DNA of 64,000 nucleotides from Prevotella bivia DSM 20514 (GTDB taxonomy: Bacteria; Bacteroidota; Bacteroidia; Bacteroidales; Bacteroidaceae). The notes below the pieces were generated by a model. It did no database searches, was not told the origin of the DNA, and saw only the letters and a program-made list of their open reading frames with translations. Positions 1 through 7,303 of the stretch are shown here, in pieces. The stretch spans positions 1,768,482 through 1,832,481 of the forward strand of contig NZ_JH660660.1 in assembly GCF_000262545.1 (NCBI RefSeq). The letters run 5' to 3'. Numbering within the stretch: the stretch's first letter is position 1; each line of letters starts with the position of its first letter. A program made the translations under genes and the position numbers.

Positions 1-562
1 GGTTTATTCTAACACTGGTGGTCAGAGTTCTAAGTCTACACCACTTGGTGCTATTGCTCAGTTTGCTGCTAAGGGTAAGCGTGTACGTAAAAAGGATCTT
101 GGTTTGATGGCTACCACATACGGCTATGTATATGTTGCTCAGGTTGCTATGGGTGCCGACAACGCACAAACCTTCAAGGCTATCAAGGAGGCTGAAGCAT
201 ATCCAGGTCCTTCATTGATCATTGCTTACTCTCCATGTATTAATCATGGTTTGAAGGTAAAGGGCGGTATGGGTCGTTCACAGGCTCAGGAGGCTCGCGC
301 TGTAGAATCAGGTTACTGGCACTTATGGCGTTACAACCCATTGTTGGCAGAAGAGGGTAAGAACCCATTCAGTCTTGACTCTAAGGCTCCACAATGGGAC
401 AAGTTCCAAGAATTCCTAGCTAGTGAGGTTCGCTTCTTATCTGTAAAGAAGGCTTATCCAGCAGAAGCCGACCAGCTATTCAAGGCTTGTGAAGATATGG
501 CTAAGTTACGTTATCAAAGCTATATCCGTAAGAGCAAAGAAGATTGGAGTGAGGAAGTTTAA
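1..562 (+). CDS. nifJ: Pyruvate:ferredoxin (flavodoxin) oxidoreductase, C-terminal part (5' end outside window)
   Basis: The frame is open from base 2 to the TAA at 560-562 and gives about 186 residues. The opening YSNTGGQSSKSTP, followed by a long stretch ending in SPCINHGLKVKGGM, is typical of the C-terminal thiamine-diphosphate domain of the large single-chain enzyme, which oxidises pyruvate to acetyl-CoA and CO2 and passes electrons to ferredoxin or flavodoxin. The family is about 1,180-1,200 residues long, so only the last sixth is present. An internal ATG at 104 is not a real start, because homologous sequence continues upstream to the window edge. The gene is followed by a strong hairpin terminator at 632-671. 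It is a cytoplasmic enzyme of anaerobic pyruvate metabolism. The family call is very likely; the electron carrier cannot be judged here. Confidence 0.93.
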   Translation, partial: VYSNTGGQSSKSTPLGAIAQFAAKGKRVRKKDLGLMATTYGYVYVAQVAMGADNAQTFKAIKEAEAYPGPSLIIAYSPCINHGLKVKGGMGRSQAQEARAVESGYWHLWRYNPLLAEEGKNPFSLDSKAPQWDKFQEFLASEVRFLSVKKAYPAEADQLFKACEDMAKLRYQSYIRKSKEDWSEEV

Positions 563-631
563 TCTGTAAGAAACTCGCAAAACCGCTTATCTCTTCTTCC
601 TTAGTGTGGGAGAGATAAGCTATATAAACAT

Positions 632-671
632 AAAAGAGGGGCAATGGATGTTTTTCCATTGCCCCTCTTTT
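632..671 (+). terminator. Intrinsic terminator after the pyruvate oxidoreductase gene
   Basis: A perfect 16-bp stem (632-647 with 656-671) closes an 8-nt loop. The stem is GC-rich in the middle and ends in TTTT, so it should terminate in the + direction; the A-run on the other arm would also allow termination on the minus strand. Confidence 0.9.
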
Positions 672-797
672 GTACTAAAAGGATATAAAGGATTTTGCAA
701 TTATTCAATGCTTTTGTTAAAGAATTGCAAGCAGATGTTTGTTGTACAAAGTGGTTAAAAGTTGTAAAATGACGCAGATAATACAAATTATTATCTA

Positions 798-805
798 TAT
801 CTTTG
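798..805 (+). promoter_or_regulatory. -7 promoter box TATCTTTG for the lipoprotein gene
   Basis: The sequence matches the Bacteroidetes primary-sigma -7 consensus TAnnTTTG and lies 48 nt before the ATG at 854. No clear TTTG -33 box is seen at the expected distance. Confidence 0.55.
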
Positions 806-853
806 AATCAAAATATTTAATTGATTGTTTATTAAAAGAAAATCAGGAAGCGT

Positions 854-1324
854 ATGAAGAAGGTTTATTGTGTAGCAACTCTAGCAGTTGCAGTAATTTC
901 GTTTGCAAGTTGTGGTAATAAAGCAAAGTTGGCAGATAAGGTAGATACAGCTATAGTAGTTCCTACAGCAACCGATTCTATCGTTGCGGAGGCTCCTACC
1001 GATGCTCAAACGTTGGCAAAACAGTTGGCATCAAAGCTTTCTGCTAAGGACGGTGCTGGTGTTGCAGCACTTCTTGCAGGCGCACAAACTAAGGTTGTAA
1101 CGTTGTTAAAGACCAATCCTGTTGCAGCAAAGGAATATGTTACTCAACTTCAAGAATGGGTAAAGAACAACGATGAAGCTGTGAAAAGCATTATTGACAA
1201 GGCTGGTGATAGTGCTGTGGCACAAAGTTTAACTAAGGCTGTTTCTGCTGTTAAGGCTATTGACCCTAGCGATCTTGCTACCTCTTTGAAGGAAGCTGTT
1301 GCAGGAAAGGCTGCTGATATATAA
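854..1324 (+). CDS. Small alanine-rich lipoprotein, function unknown
   Basis: This 156-residue protein starts with a lipoprotein signal peptide (MKKVYCVATLAVAVISFASC), with the lipid-attachment cysteine at residue 20, so it is expected to be membrane-anchored in the cell envelope. The mature part is rich in alanine, lysine and serine with heptad-like spacing, suggesting a mainly helical protein, but no catalytic motif is visible. I do not recognise a named family. It has its own -7 box at 798-805 and stands alone between a terminator and a repeat tract that starts on the base after its stop codon. It converges with the DUF4293 gene. Confidence 0.8.
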   Translation: MKKVYCVATLAVAVISFASCGNKAKLADKVDTAIVVPTATDSIVAEAPTDAQTLAKQLASKLSAKDGAGVAALLAGAQTKVVTLLKTNPVAAKEYVTQLQEWVKNNDEAVKSIIDKAGDSAVAQSLTKAVSAVKAIDPSDLATSLKEAVAGKAADI

Positions 1325-1492
1325 TTGAGAGTTGAGAGATTAGAGATTAGAGTTGAGAGGTGAGAGTTGAGAGTTTCCCGTCCTAATACTCCTAGAGTGC
1401 CTAGTATTTCTAGTACTTCTAGTATCCCTAGTGCTCTTAGAAAAATTCTCAACTCTCACCTCTTAACTCTCACCTCTCACCTCTCGCCTCAC
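1325..1492. repeat. Composite intergenic repeat: heptamers, nonamers, then inverted heptamers
   Basis: Seven phased heptamers of the TTGAGAG type fill 1325-1373, seven nonamers of the CCTAGTATT type fill 1382-1444, and six heptamers in inverse orientation (TTCTCAA/CTCTCAC) fill 1446-1487. The two heptamer blocks are complementary and could form a long stem between the convergent lipoprotein and DUF4293 genes, so the tract may act as a bidirectional 3' structure. A second copy with the same order lies at 52096-52205, and shorter heptamer-only copies lie at 10958-10994 and 33544-33584. Confidence 0.85.
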
Positions 1493-1493
1493 T

Positions 1494-1946
1494 TTATCTT
1501 ATTCTGTCGGCAGCTCTCACTAACGCCTCATCGGCTAAAATGCTCTTGCGTGCGATAAATAGCAATGTGAAAACTATTAATGGCAGATAAGCTGCAAGCT
1601 TTACTTGAAATATTCCAGCACTGGCAAGCATCTGATAAAACACGCCATAAACGGCATACCATCCCAACATTAATAGCATAGAGAACATACACGTACGTGC
1701 CTGACGCTTACGATTGCGGAAATCGAAGATCGCAAAAAGGTTGATAGGGCAGCTAATGGCTAAGATACCAAACAACGCCCATACACTAAACGTTTTCTCG
1801 CCATTTGCATGCTCTATCCAAAGGTTATAAACCTCTTGGTTGGCTAGCATAGCCTTTGCCTCAATGTGGGCAATGGGTAATGCCAAGCATACAAGTGTAG
1901 CAACGATTGCTAATAGCAAGAAGATAGTTTGTTTACGCTGGATCAT
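1494..1946 (-). CDS. DUF4293-type four-helix membrane protein
   Basis: The protein has 150 residues and opens with MIQRKQTIFLLLAIVATLVC, the hallmark of the Bacteroidetes DUF4293 family. Four hydrophobic segments are visible: residues about 7-27, 55-75, 85-105 and 115-135. It is therefore an inner-membrane protein, and its biochemical role is unknown to me. It starts 8 nt after the omega-like subunit gene and is the last gene of the leftward group mtnN-luxS-bamD-rpoZ-like-DUF4293. The link of bamD, the omega-like gene and this protein is a recurring Bacteroidetes arrangement, as far as I recall. Its stop codon is directly followed by the composite repeat. Confidence 0.85.
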   Translation of the reverse strand: MIQRKQTIFLLLAIVATLVCLALPIAHIEAKAMLANQEVYNLWIEHANGEKTFSVWALFGILAISCPINLFAIFDFRNRKRQARTCMFSMLLMLGWYAVYGVFYQMLASAGIFQVKLAAYLPLIVFTLLFIARKSILADEALVRAADRIR

Positions 1947-1954
1947 GGGAGGGG

Positions 1955-2296
1955 TTAATCTTCGTATTCTTCCTTAGCATCCTCTGAAGGATCGCGCCAG
2001 TAGACACAGTTGTTTACAAATTCCTCTGTTGCTAGCAAGGTTGGTTTTGGTAACTTTTCGTAGTAGCGGCTAATCTCAATCTGCTCGCGGTTTTCGAAAA
2101 CTTCATCTAAAGAGTCATTATATGAGGCAAATTCAGCTAGCTTCTTATTCAAATCTTGCTTTATTTCTAATGAAATTTGGTTGGCACGCTTTGCAATGAT
2201 AGCAACACTTTCGTAGATATTGCCAGTATCTTTCCAAAGTTCCTGAACATCTCTGGTAACCGTGTTCAACGGTGCTTTTGACTTCTTGTAATCCAT
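1955..2296 (-). CDS. rpoZ: RNA polymerase omega-like subunit (Rpb6-type domain)
   Basis: This 113-residue protein resembles the divergent Bacteroidetes omega subunit. It has a short N-terminal tail, then a helix NIYESVAIIAKRANQISLEI (residues about 26-45) matching the omega/Rpb6 signature in which an ARRA-like stretch is replaced by AKRANQI, and then an extended acidic C-terminus. Omega helps fold and assemble the beta' subunit of RNA polymerase in the cytoplasm. It lies 50 nt after bamD and 8 nt before the DUF4293 gene, so co-transcription is likely. The call rests on the helix pattern and on the neighbourhood. Confidence 0.8.
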   Translation of the reverse strand: MDYKKSKAPLNTVTRDVQELWKDTGNIYESVAIIAKRANQISLEIKQDLNKKLAEFASYNDSLDEVFENREQIEISRYYEKLPKPTLLATEEFVNNCVYWRDPSEDAKEEYED

Positions 2297-2346
2297 TCTT
2301 GTAAATCTAATATTTTATAAGTCTTATTTTTTTTGTTACCTAAGTT

Positions 2347-3171
2347 TTAATCTTTTGCGTATTGCTTACACTTCTTGATATACGCTTCGGCTGTTTTACG
2401 CTCTTTAGAGTCAGGATACTGATTGATAAATCCGTAACATTCGTCTTCAGCATCTTGGAAGCGTTGCACCTTCTTCTGTTCGATACTCATTTGTGCTAGC
2501 TCATACTTACTCTTCATAATCAATATGGCAAAGTCTTCGCGAAGTTTGCTATAAGGATAATCGTTGATAGCGTTTTGAGCCGTAATAATGCAGGCTTCGT
2601 AGTTGTTGCCACCGCTTGTGCAGTTGCCGAAATAAGAGCCGAGATTATAATAAAGCTTTGCGTTTAAAAATTCTTTCTTTACCAGCTTATCTTGAAGCTC
2701 AAACATACGGTTTTGTGCCACTTCCTTCATTTTTCCGTCAGGGAAAAGATCCAAATAGTCTTGGTAAGCCTGAATGGCAGCAATGGTAGGGGTTTGGTCT
2801 AAGCGAGGCTCTGGCGTACTTTCATACAAACATTGTCCAATATTAAACTGTGCCATCTCTGCATATATCCCCTTTGGATAGCTTTGATAATACTTTCTGA
2901 ACGTTTCAGAGGCAGCCTCATAGTCTTTCATACCATATTCAGCCTTTGCCAGCATATACAGACATTCCTGACCATTTTCTGTTCCCTTTTGTATGGTTAC
3001 CAATTCTTGCAAAAGCGGAATGGCATTGCCAAACTTGCCTTTAGCAAATAGTTCCTTTGCAAACTCGTATTTATATTCCGGGTCTGTGCTTTTATATACA
3101 GCATTATATTCGTGGGCGCAGCTAGAAAATAAAAGTGCCACACAAAATGATAAAAGAAAGCTTTTCTTCAT
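2347..3171 (-). CDS. bamD: Outer-membrane protein assembly factor BamD (lipoprotein)
   Basis: The ATG at 3171 is chosen because it begins a clear lipoprotein signal peptide (MKKSFLLSFCVALLFSSC, lipid cysteine at 18) and lies 18 nt after a strong promoter at 3189-3221. A longer reading frame starting at 3363 would overlap luxS and the promoter. The 274-residue product contains several tetratricopeptide-like helical hairpins (for example YEFAKELFAKGKFGNAIPLL and YEAASETFRKYYQSYPKG) ending in QYPDSKERKTAEAYIKKC, as in BamD. BamD is the essential periplasm-facing lipoprotein partner of BamA in beta-barrel insertion. It is read leftward with rpoZ-like and DUF4293 genes. Confidence 0.92.
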   Translation of the reverse strand: MKKSFLLSFCVALLFSSCAHEYNAVYKSTDPEYKYEFAKELFAKGKFGNAIPLLQELVTIQKGTENGQECLYMLAKAEYGMKDYEAASETFRKYYQSYPKGIYAEMAQFNIGQCLYESTPEPRLDQTPTIAAIQAYQDYLDLFPDGKMKEVAQNRMFELQDKLVKKEFLNAKLYYNLGSYFGNCTSGGNNYEACIITAQNAINDYPYSKLREDFAILIMKSKYELAQMSIEQKKVQRFQDAEDECYGFINQYPDSKERKTAEAYIKKCKQYAKD

Positions 3172-3188
3172 ATTTACAATTTGAACTG

Positions 3189-3221
3189 CAAAGATAAGGA
3201 TTATTCCGCTAATACGCAAAA
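3189..3221 (-). promoter_or_regulatory. Promoter of bamD (-33 TTTTG, -7 TATCTTTG)
   Basis: On the minus strand TTTTG (3217-3221) is followed after 20 nt by TATCTTTG (3189-3196). Both boxes and the spacing match the Bacteroidetes promoter consensus. It lies in the 80-nt gap after luxS and gives bamD a start of its own. Confidence 0.8.
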
Positions 3222-3251
3222 GGTTAGCTTCTGTTTTTAGAGATAATAACA

Positions 3252-3731
3252 TTAGCGTGGATACACCAAGCTTTCTTCGCTGATATTCTCCAATATTTCT
3301 GTTAAAAATTTCTTCGCTTCCCACTTTGCCATCGGCAAATTGTTCATTAAGTAGTTGCCACAATCGTGTGGGGTAGCACCGGGAATATCATCTTCAAAGT
3401 GGGCTATAAACGTGAAACAACGGCGCAGCAAGTCGATAATATCCCTCGACTGCAAGTCGCCTTTCAGAATGAGGTAGTTGCCTGTTAAGCAGCCCATTGG
3501 CCCCCAATAGATAACACGCTCTTTCCATTCCTCGTCATTGCGTAGGAAGGTAGCCGCCAAATGTTCTATAGTGTGGATACTATCTACATGAAGGGCAGGT
3601 TCGCGGTTGGGTTCTTTCATACGCACATCAAAGGTGGTAATTACCTCGTTGCCCACATAATCCTTACGACTCACATACACCCCACGCTTCAAGCAGAGGT
3701 GGTTAATGGTGAAAGAAGGTATTTTGTCCAT
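3252..3731 (-). CDS. luxS: S-ribosylhomocysteine lyase
   Basis: LuxS splits S-ribosylhomocysteine into homocysteine and 4,5-dihydroxypentane-2,3-dione, the precursor of autoinducer-2. The 159-residue product has the metal-binding HTIEH at residues 53-57, the third metal ligand C124 in PHDCGN, and the catalytic cysteine in GPMGC at residue 81. The length is normal for the family. It lies 16 nt downstream of mtnN, which makes its substrate, so the two genes cover both steps of the activated methyl cycle after S-adenosylhomocysteine. It is cytoplasmic. Whether AI-2 is used as a signal here or LuxS only recycles metabolites cannot be read from the sequence. Confidence 0.97.
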   Translation of the reverse strand: MDKIPSFTINHLCLKRGVYVSRKDYVGNEVITTFDVRMKEPNREPALHVDSIHTIEHLAATFLRNDEEWKERVIYWGPMGCLTGNYLILKGDLQSRDIIDLLRRCFTFIAHFEDDIPGATPHDCGNYLMNNLPMAKWEAKKFLTEILENISEESLVYPR

Positions 3732-3747
3732 ATTTTTCTATTTTCGT

Positions 3748-4443
3748 TTAAAGCGTTTTTAAGAAGTGTTTCGTAACCTCAAAACTACCTTCTGCTATCT
3801 TGCTCCAGAAGTTGAAGTACTGACTAGCGTTGGTATCTTTTAAAGGAATATCGCTGATAACGCGGAACGATACAAAGGGGGTTTTATAGATATGGCACAC
3901 CTGTGCAATGGAACAGCTCTCCATATCCACAGCCATCGCCTCGGGAAAGCGATCGATGATGCTCTGCATCTTCTCTTTCGAATTGACAAACCATTCGCCG
4001 CTCACCGTTAGTCCTGCATAAATAGGAGGAATATTGCCATCCATCTCGTTGAGTGATAAAGCCTTGTCAATATATTCCTGACTCGTTTTAAAGCGAGCAG
4101 GCATTCCCATAATCTGTCCAAACTGCTGTTCGTCGCCACAATAAGCATCGTGATAAACACACTCCTTAGCCACCACCACTTGGGTTACTTCAAGCTTACT
4201 GTCAGCCCCACCAGCACAGCCGCTAGAGATAATAAGATCGGGATGATAATTATCTATCATCTCCACTGCACCGATAGCCGAATTTACCTTACCAATACCA
4301 CATTGCTGTAAGATAATTTCTTTCTCTCCGAGCATACCAATGACAAAATCTTTAAAATTGATACGTTCTGTTTTTGTGTTGTCAAGAATGGATTTGAGCT
4401 GTGTAAACTCCTTGTCCATTGCTACGATAATTCCTATTTTCAT
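3748..4443 (-). CDS. mtnN: 5'-methylthioadenosine/S-adenosylhomocysteine nucleosidase
   Basis: This enzyme removes adenine from methylthioadenosine and S-adenosylhomocysteine. The start at 4443 gives MKIGIIVAMDKEF, with the catalytic-site glutamate at residue 12, and 231 residues, the usual length. Later motifs include SSGCAGG, AVDMES (purine-binding glutamate) and VISDI (catalytic aspartate). An in-frame ATG at 4476 would add 11 residues but lies upstream of the -7 box at 4448-4455, so it is rejected. The -7 box is only 4 nt from the ATG, which implies a leaderless or nearly leaderless mRNA. luxS follows after 16 nt, completing the pathway. Confidence 0.95.
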   Translation of the reverse strand: MKIGIIVAMDKEFTQLKSILDNTKTERINFKDFVIGMLGEKEIILQQCGIGKVNSAIGAVEMIDNYHPDLIISSGCAGGADSKLEVTQVVVAKECVYHDAYCGDEQQFGQIMGMPARFKTSQEYIDKALSLNEMDGNIPPIYAGLTVSGEWFVNSKEKMQSIIDRFPEAMAVDMESCSIAQVCHIYKTPFVSFRVISDIPLKDTNASQYFNFWSKIAEGSFEVTKHFLKTL

Positions 4444-4447
4444 ACTG

Positions 4448-4455
4448 CAAAGGTA
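4448..4455 (-). promoter_or_regulatory. -7 box TACCTTTG of mtnN, four bases from the start codon
   Basis: The box ends at 4448 and the ATG begins at 4443. With the usual distance from this box to the transcription start, the mRNA would begin at or beside the ATG. No good -33 box is seen. Confidence 0.55.
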
Positions 4456-4477
4456 CGAAAAAGATACTTGCTGCATC

Positions 4478-4506
4478 TTGTTGCATACTATATTTTTGTA
4501 TCTTTG
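4478..4506 (+). promoter_or_regulatory. Promoter of the YfhO-like gene (TTG, -7 TATCTTTG)
   Basis: TTG at 4478-4480 is followed after 18 nt by TATCTTTG at 4499-4506. The ATG at 4549 lies 43 nt further on. The divergent mtnN promoter is about 25 nt away. Confidence 0.6.
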
Positions 4507-4548
4507 CAGTGTTTTGATAAAAAGTTAGCAATAAATAAAATTCTAAAT

Positions 4549-7062
4549 ATGAATACTTGGAAAAAGTTTTTACCCGACTTCATCGTTGTGGTATTATTTG
4601 CAGTTATTTCGTTTGCCTATTTCCTCGCTCCCGTAATACAGGGAAAGGTATTATATCGACACGATACCTCGGCTGGTGTAGGTGCTATGCAAGAACTTTG
4701 GCAATACAAAGAAGCCACTGGCGAGACAAGCCGTTGGACGAACTCCGTTTTTAGCGGTATGCCTACTTATCAAATGTCGCCATCGTACCATTCCACCGAT
4801 AACCTTTCTCAGGTTATGCAGGCTTACCACCTATGGTTGCCCGAAAACGTGTGGTTTGTGTTTGCTTATTTGCTAGGTTTTTATATCTTTCTACGTGCTT
4901 TCAGCTTTCGCAAATCGTTGGCAGCACTCGGAAGTATCGTGTGGGCTTTCTCGTCTTACTTCTTAATTATTATTGCTGCTGGTCATCTTTGGAAGGTTAT
5001 GGCTTTGGCTTATCTACCGCCAATGATAGCAGGTATTGTGCTTACCTATCGTGGTAAATACCTTTGGGGCTTCCTCGTTACGGCTATTTTCACCGCATTT
5101 GAGATTAAGGCCAACCACGTGCAGATGACCTATTACTACCTTTTCATCGTATTCTTTATGGTGCTGGCTTATCTTTGGAAAGCTGTTAAGGAGCAGCAAG
5201 TGGCAAGTTTTGTAAAGGCATCTGCCGTATGCTTGGTGGCAGCAGCTATTGGCGTAGCTATCAATCTGTCGAGCCTCTTCCATACTTGGCAATACCAAAA
5301 GGAGAGTATGCGTGGCAAGAGCGAGCTGGTAAAGAAAAACGCAGCCAACCAAACCAACTCTGGTCTTGATCGTGATTACATTACTCAATGGAGCTATGGC
5401 ATTGACGAAACGATGACTCTCCTTGTGCCTAACGCAAAGGGAGGAGCAAGCATACCTTTGTCGCAAAACAAAACTGCAATGGCAAAGGCTGACCCTGAAA
5501 TACAAAGTTCGATACCACAGCTATACGATTCTTTCCCACAATACTTTGGTACACAGCCTGGTACTAGCGGCCCTGTTTACGTAGGAGCGTTCGTATTGTT
5601 CCTCTTTATCCTTGGGCTGTTTATCGTAAAAACGCCTATGAAGTGGGCGTTGTTGGCAGCCACTGTATTATCGGTGTTGCTCTCTTGGGGACATAACTTT
5701 ATGGGCTTCACCGATCTTTTCATCGACTATATGCCCATGTATGCTAAATTCCGTACCGTAGCAAGTATCCTTGTTATCGCCGAATTTACTATACCATTGT
5801 TGGCAGTGTTTGCTTTAAAAACGATTATCGACGACCCCGAAGTGCTAAAGCGAAAGGCACGCTTTGTATATCTAAGTATTGCCTTTACGGTGGGTGTGGC
5901 TATTATTATAGCTTTCTTCCCCGATATGATGGGAGCCTTTGTTAGTTCGCAAGAACGACAGATGTTGGGTGCTGTTCAGGGTATGGACAACAACACTTTG
6001 CAAACCATTTTAGCCAACATCGCCACTATGCGTGCCGCACTAGTTACTTCGGATGCTTGGCGCACGGTAGTTATTATTATAATAGGTTTAGCACTCTTGT
6101 ATGCTTTCAAGCTAGGCAAACTAAAAGCCGACTATATGGTGATAGCCATCACTATCCTTTGTTTCGTGGATATGTGGCAGGTGGACAAACGCTACCTTAA
6201 CGACGAGATGTTTGTACCTAAGAGTGAGCGCGAACAACCACAGCAGAAAACGGCTACCGACAATGCTATCTTGCAAGATAAGGGCAAAGATTATCGTGTA
6301 CTCAACTTTGCTTCCAACACCTTTAATGAGAACGAAACATCTTTCTTTCATAAGAGCATCGGGGGCTATAATGCTGCTAAACTGCGCCGTTATCAGGAGA
6401 TAATCGACAGATATATAGTTCCTGAAATGCAGCAAACCATGAAGGCTGTGGCTAACGCACAAGGCGATATGAAGGCGGTGGAGGGCAATAAGGTGTTCCC
6501 TGTGCTAAATATGCTGAATACGAAGTACTTTATCTTCCCATTGCAGGGTGGACAAACAATGCCTATCGCCAATCCATACGCTATGGGTAATGGCTGGTTT
6601 GTTAGTGAGGTTATCTTTGCTAACGATGCCAATGGCGAGTATGAAACGCTTGGCAAGATAGATCTTCGCACGCAAGCGGTGGCAGATGCTAAGTTTAAGG
6701 AGGTGTTGTCGCCTGCTGGTCGTAAAGCGAGTGTTGAGGCTGCTCCTAGCCTTGTGCGCCTTGATAAGTACGCACCTAACCACCTAGAATATACCGTTTC
6801 TTCAGGTAAGGGTGGAGTAGTGGTGTTCTCTGAAATATACTACCCTGGCTGGACGGCGACAATTGACGGAAAAGAGGTGGAGATCGGTCGTGTTAACTAT
6901 ATCCTCCGTGCGCTCAATGTGTCGGCAGGCAATCATAAGGTAGTGTTCGACTTCCATCCTACTAGCATCACCATTACCGAGACCATTGCATACATTGCTA
7001 TGGCTGTCCTCTTGCTGATGATCCTCTTTGTAGGATATAAGGAGTGGAAGCGTAGGGCTTAG
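4549..7062 (+). CDS. YfhO-family multi-pass membrane protein
   Basis: The start at 4549 (MNTWKKFLPDF) is chosen because an upstream in-frame ATG lies before the promoter at 4478-4506. The 837-residue product has roughly twelve to fourteen hydrophobic segments, beginning with FIVVVLFAVISFAYFLAPVI, and a C-terminal soluble part with VVVFSEIYYPGWTATIDGKE, which is characteristic of the YfhO/DUF6044-like bacterial membrane proteins. Members elsewhere have been tied to glycosylation of cell-wall polymers or lipid-linked sugars; a GT-C-like role is an inference here. The gene stands alone and ends before two hairpins. It diverges from mtnN. Confidence 0.85.
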   Translation: MNTWKKFLPDFIVVVLFAVISFAYFLAPVIQGKVLYRHDTSAGVGAMQELWQYKEATGETSRWTNSVFSGMPTYQMSPSYHSTDNLSQVMQAYHLWLPENVWFVFAYLLGFYIFLRAFSFRKSLAALGSIVWAFSSYFLIIIAAGHLWKVMALAYLPPMIAGIVLTYRGKYLWGFLVTAIFTAFEIKANHVQMTYYYLFIVFFMVLAYLWKAVKEQQVASFVKASAVCLVAAAIGVAINLSSLFHTWQYQKESMRGKSELVKKNAANQTNSGLDRDYITQWSYGIDETMTLLVPNAKGGASIPLSQNKTAMAKADPEIQSSIPQLYDSFPQYFGTQPGTSGPVYVGAFVLFLFILGLFIVKTPMKWALLAATVLSVLLSWGHNFMGFTDLFIDYMPMYAKFRTVASILVIAEFTIPLLAVFALKTIIDDPEVLKRKARFVYLSIAFTVGVAIIIAFFPDMMGAFVSSQERQMLGAVQGMDNNTLQTILANIATMRAALVTSDAWRTVVIIIIGLALLYAFKLGKLKADYMVIAITILCFVDMWQVDKRYLNDEMFVPKSEREQPQQKTATDNAILQDKGKDYRVLNFASNTFNENETSFFHKSIGGYNAAKLRRYQEIIDRYIVPEMQQTMKAVANAQGDMKAVEGNKVFPVLNMLNTKYFIFPLQGGQTMPIANPYAMGNGWFVSEVIFANDANGEYETLGKIDLRTQAVADAKFKEVLSPAGRKASVEAAPSLVRLDKYAPNHLEYTVSSGKGGVVVFSEIYYPGWTATIDGKEVEIGRVNYILRALNVSAGNHKVVFDFHPTSITITETIAYIAMAVLLLMILFVGYKEWKRRA

Positions 7063-7089
7063 ACAAAGATTGACAAGACTTTATTCTAC

Positions 7090-7137
7090 TGACAAGATTT
7101 ACAGGATTCTGAAGACCTCTGTCTTGTTAATCTTGTC
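7090..7137. repeat. Imperfect inverted repeat TGACAAGATT / AATCTTGTCA
   Basis: The arms TGACAAGATTTACAGGA and TCTTGTTAATCTTGTCA pair with two mismatches around a 14-nt loop just after the YfhO-like gene. A related fragment GATTGACAAGA occurs slightly upstream, at about 7068-7078, so the region looks like a degenerate repeated motif. It has no T-run. Confidence 0.55.
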
Positions 7138-7191
7138 AGAACAACTTCAGGGAAGCCCTCTCTGTTTTGTCCTATTTATTTTTATTGATAC

Positions 7192-7235
7192 AAAGAACCC
7201 CTGTAAGTATGCTAACAACTTGCAGGGGTTCTTTT
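7192..7235 (+). terminator. Intrinsic terminator after the YfhO-like gene
   Basis: AAGAACCCCTG with the following TAAGT pairs with ACTTGCAGGGGTTCTT, then TTTT. The stem is about 16 bp, including one G-T pair, with a 9-nt loop. The A-run on the left arm could also serve the convergent lipoprotein gene that ends at 7304. Confidence 0.85.
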
Positions 7236-7303
7236 GGATTACCCTATTTTCGAATAGGATTGGATTTTATCGGAAATGATTTCTACTTTTTCTTTTGATA
7301 ACA

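Noticed and set aside
601..786. 61-residue minus-strand ORF
   Set aside because: It is made of the two arms of the terminator at 632-671 and AT-rich flank; there is no promoter or homology.
1325..1492. CRISPR-like array or minisatellite in a gene
   Set aside because: Units are 7 and 9 bases long without spacers, no cas gene is nearby, and no frame is open through the tract. It is described as a composite intergenic repeat.
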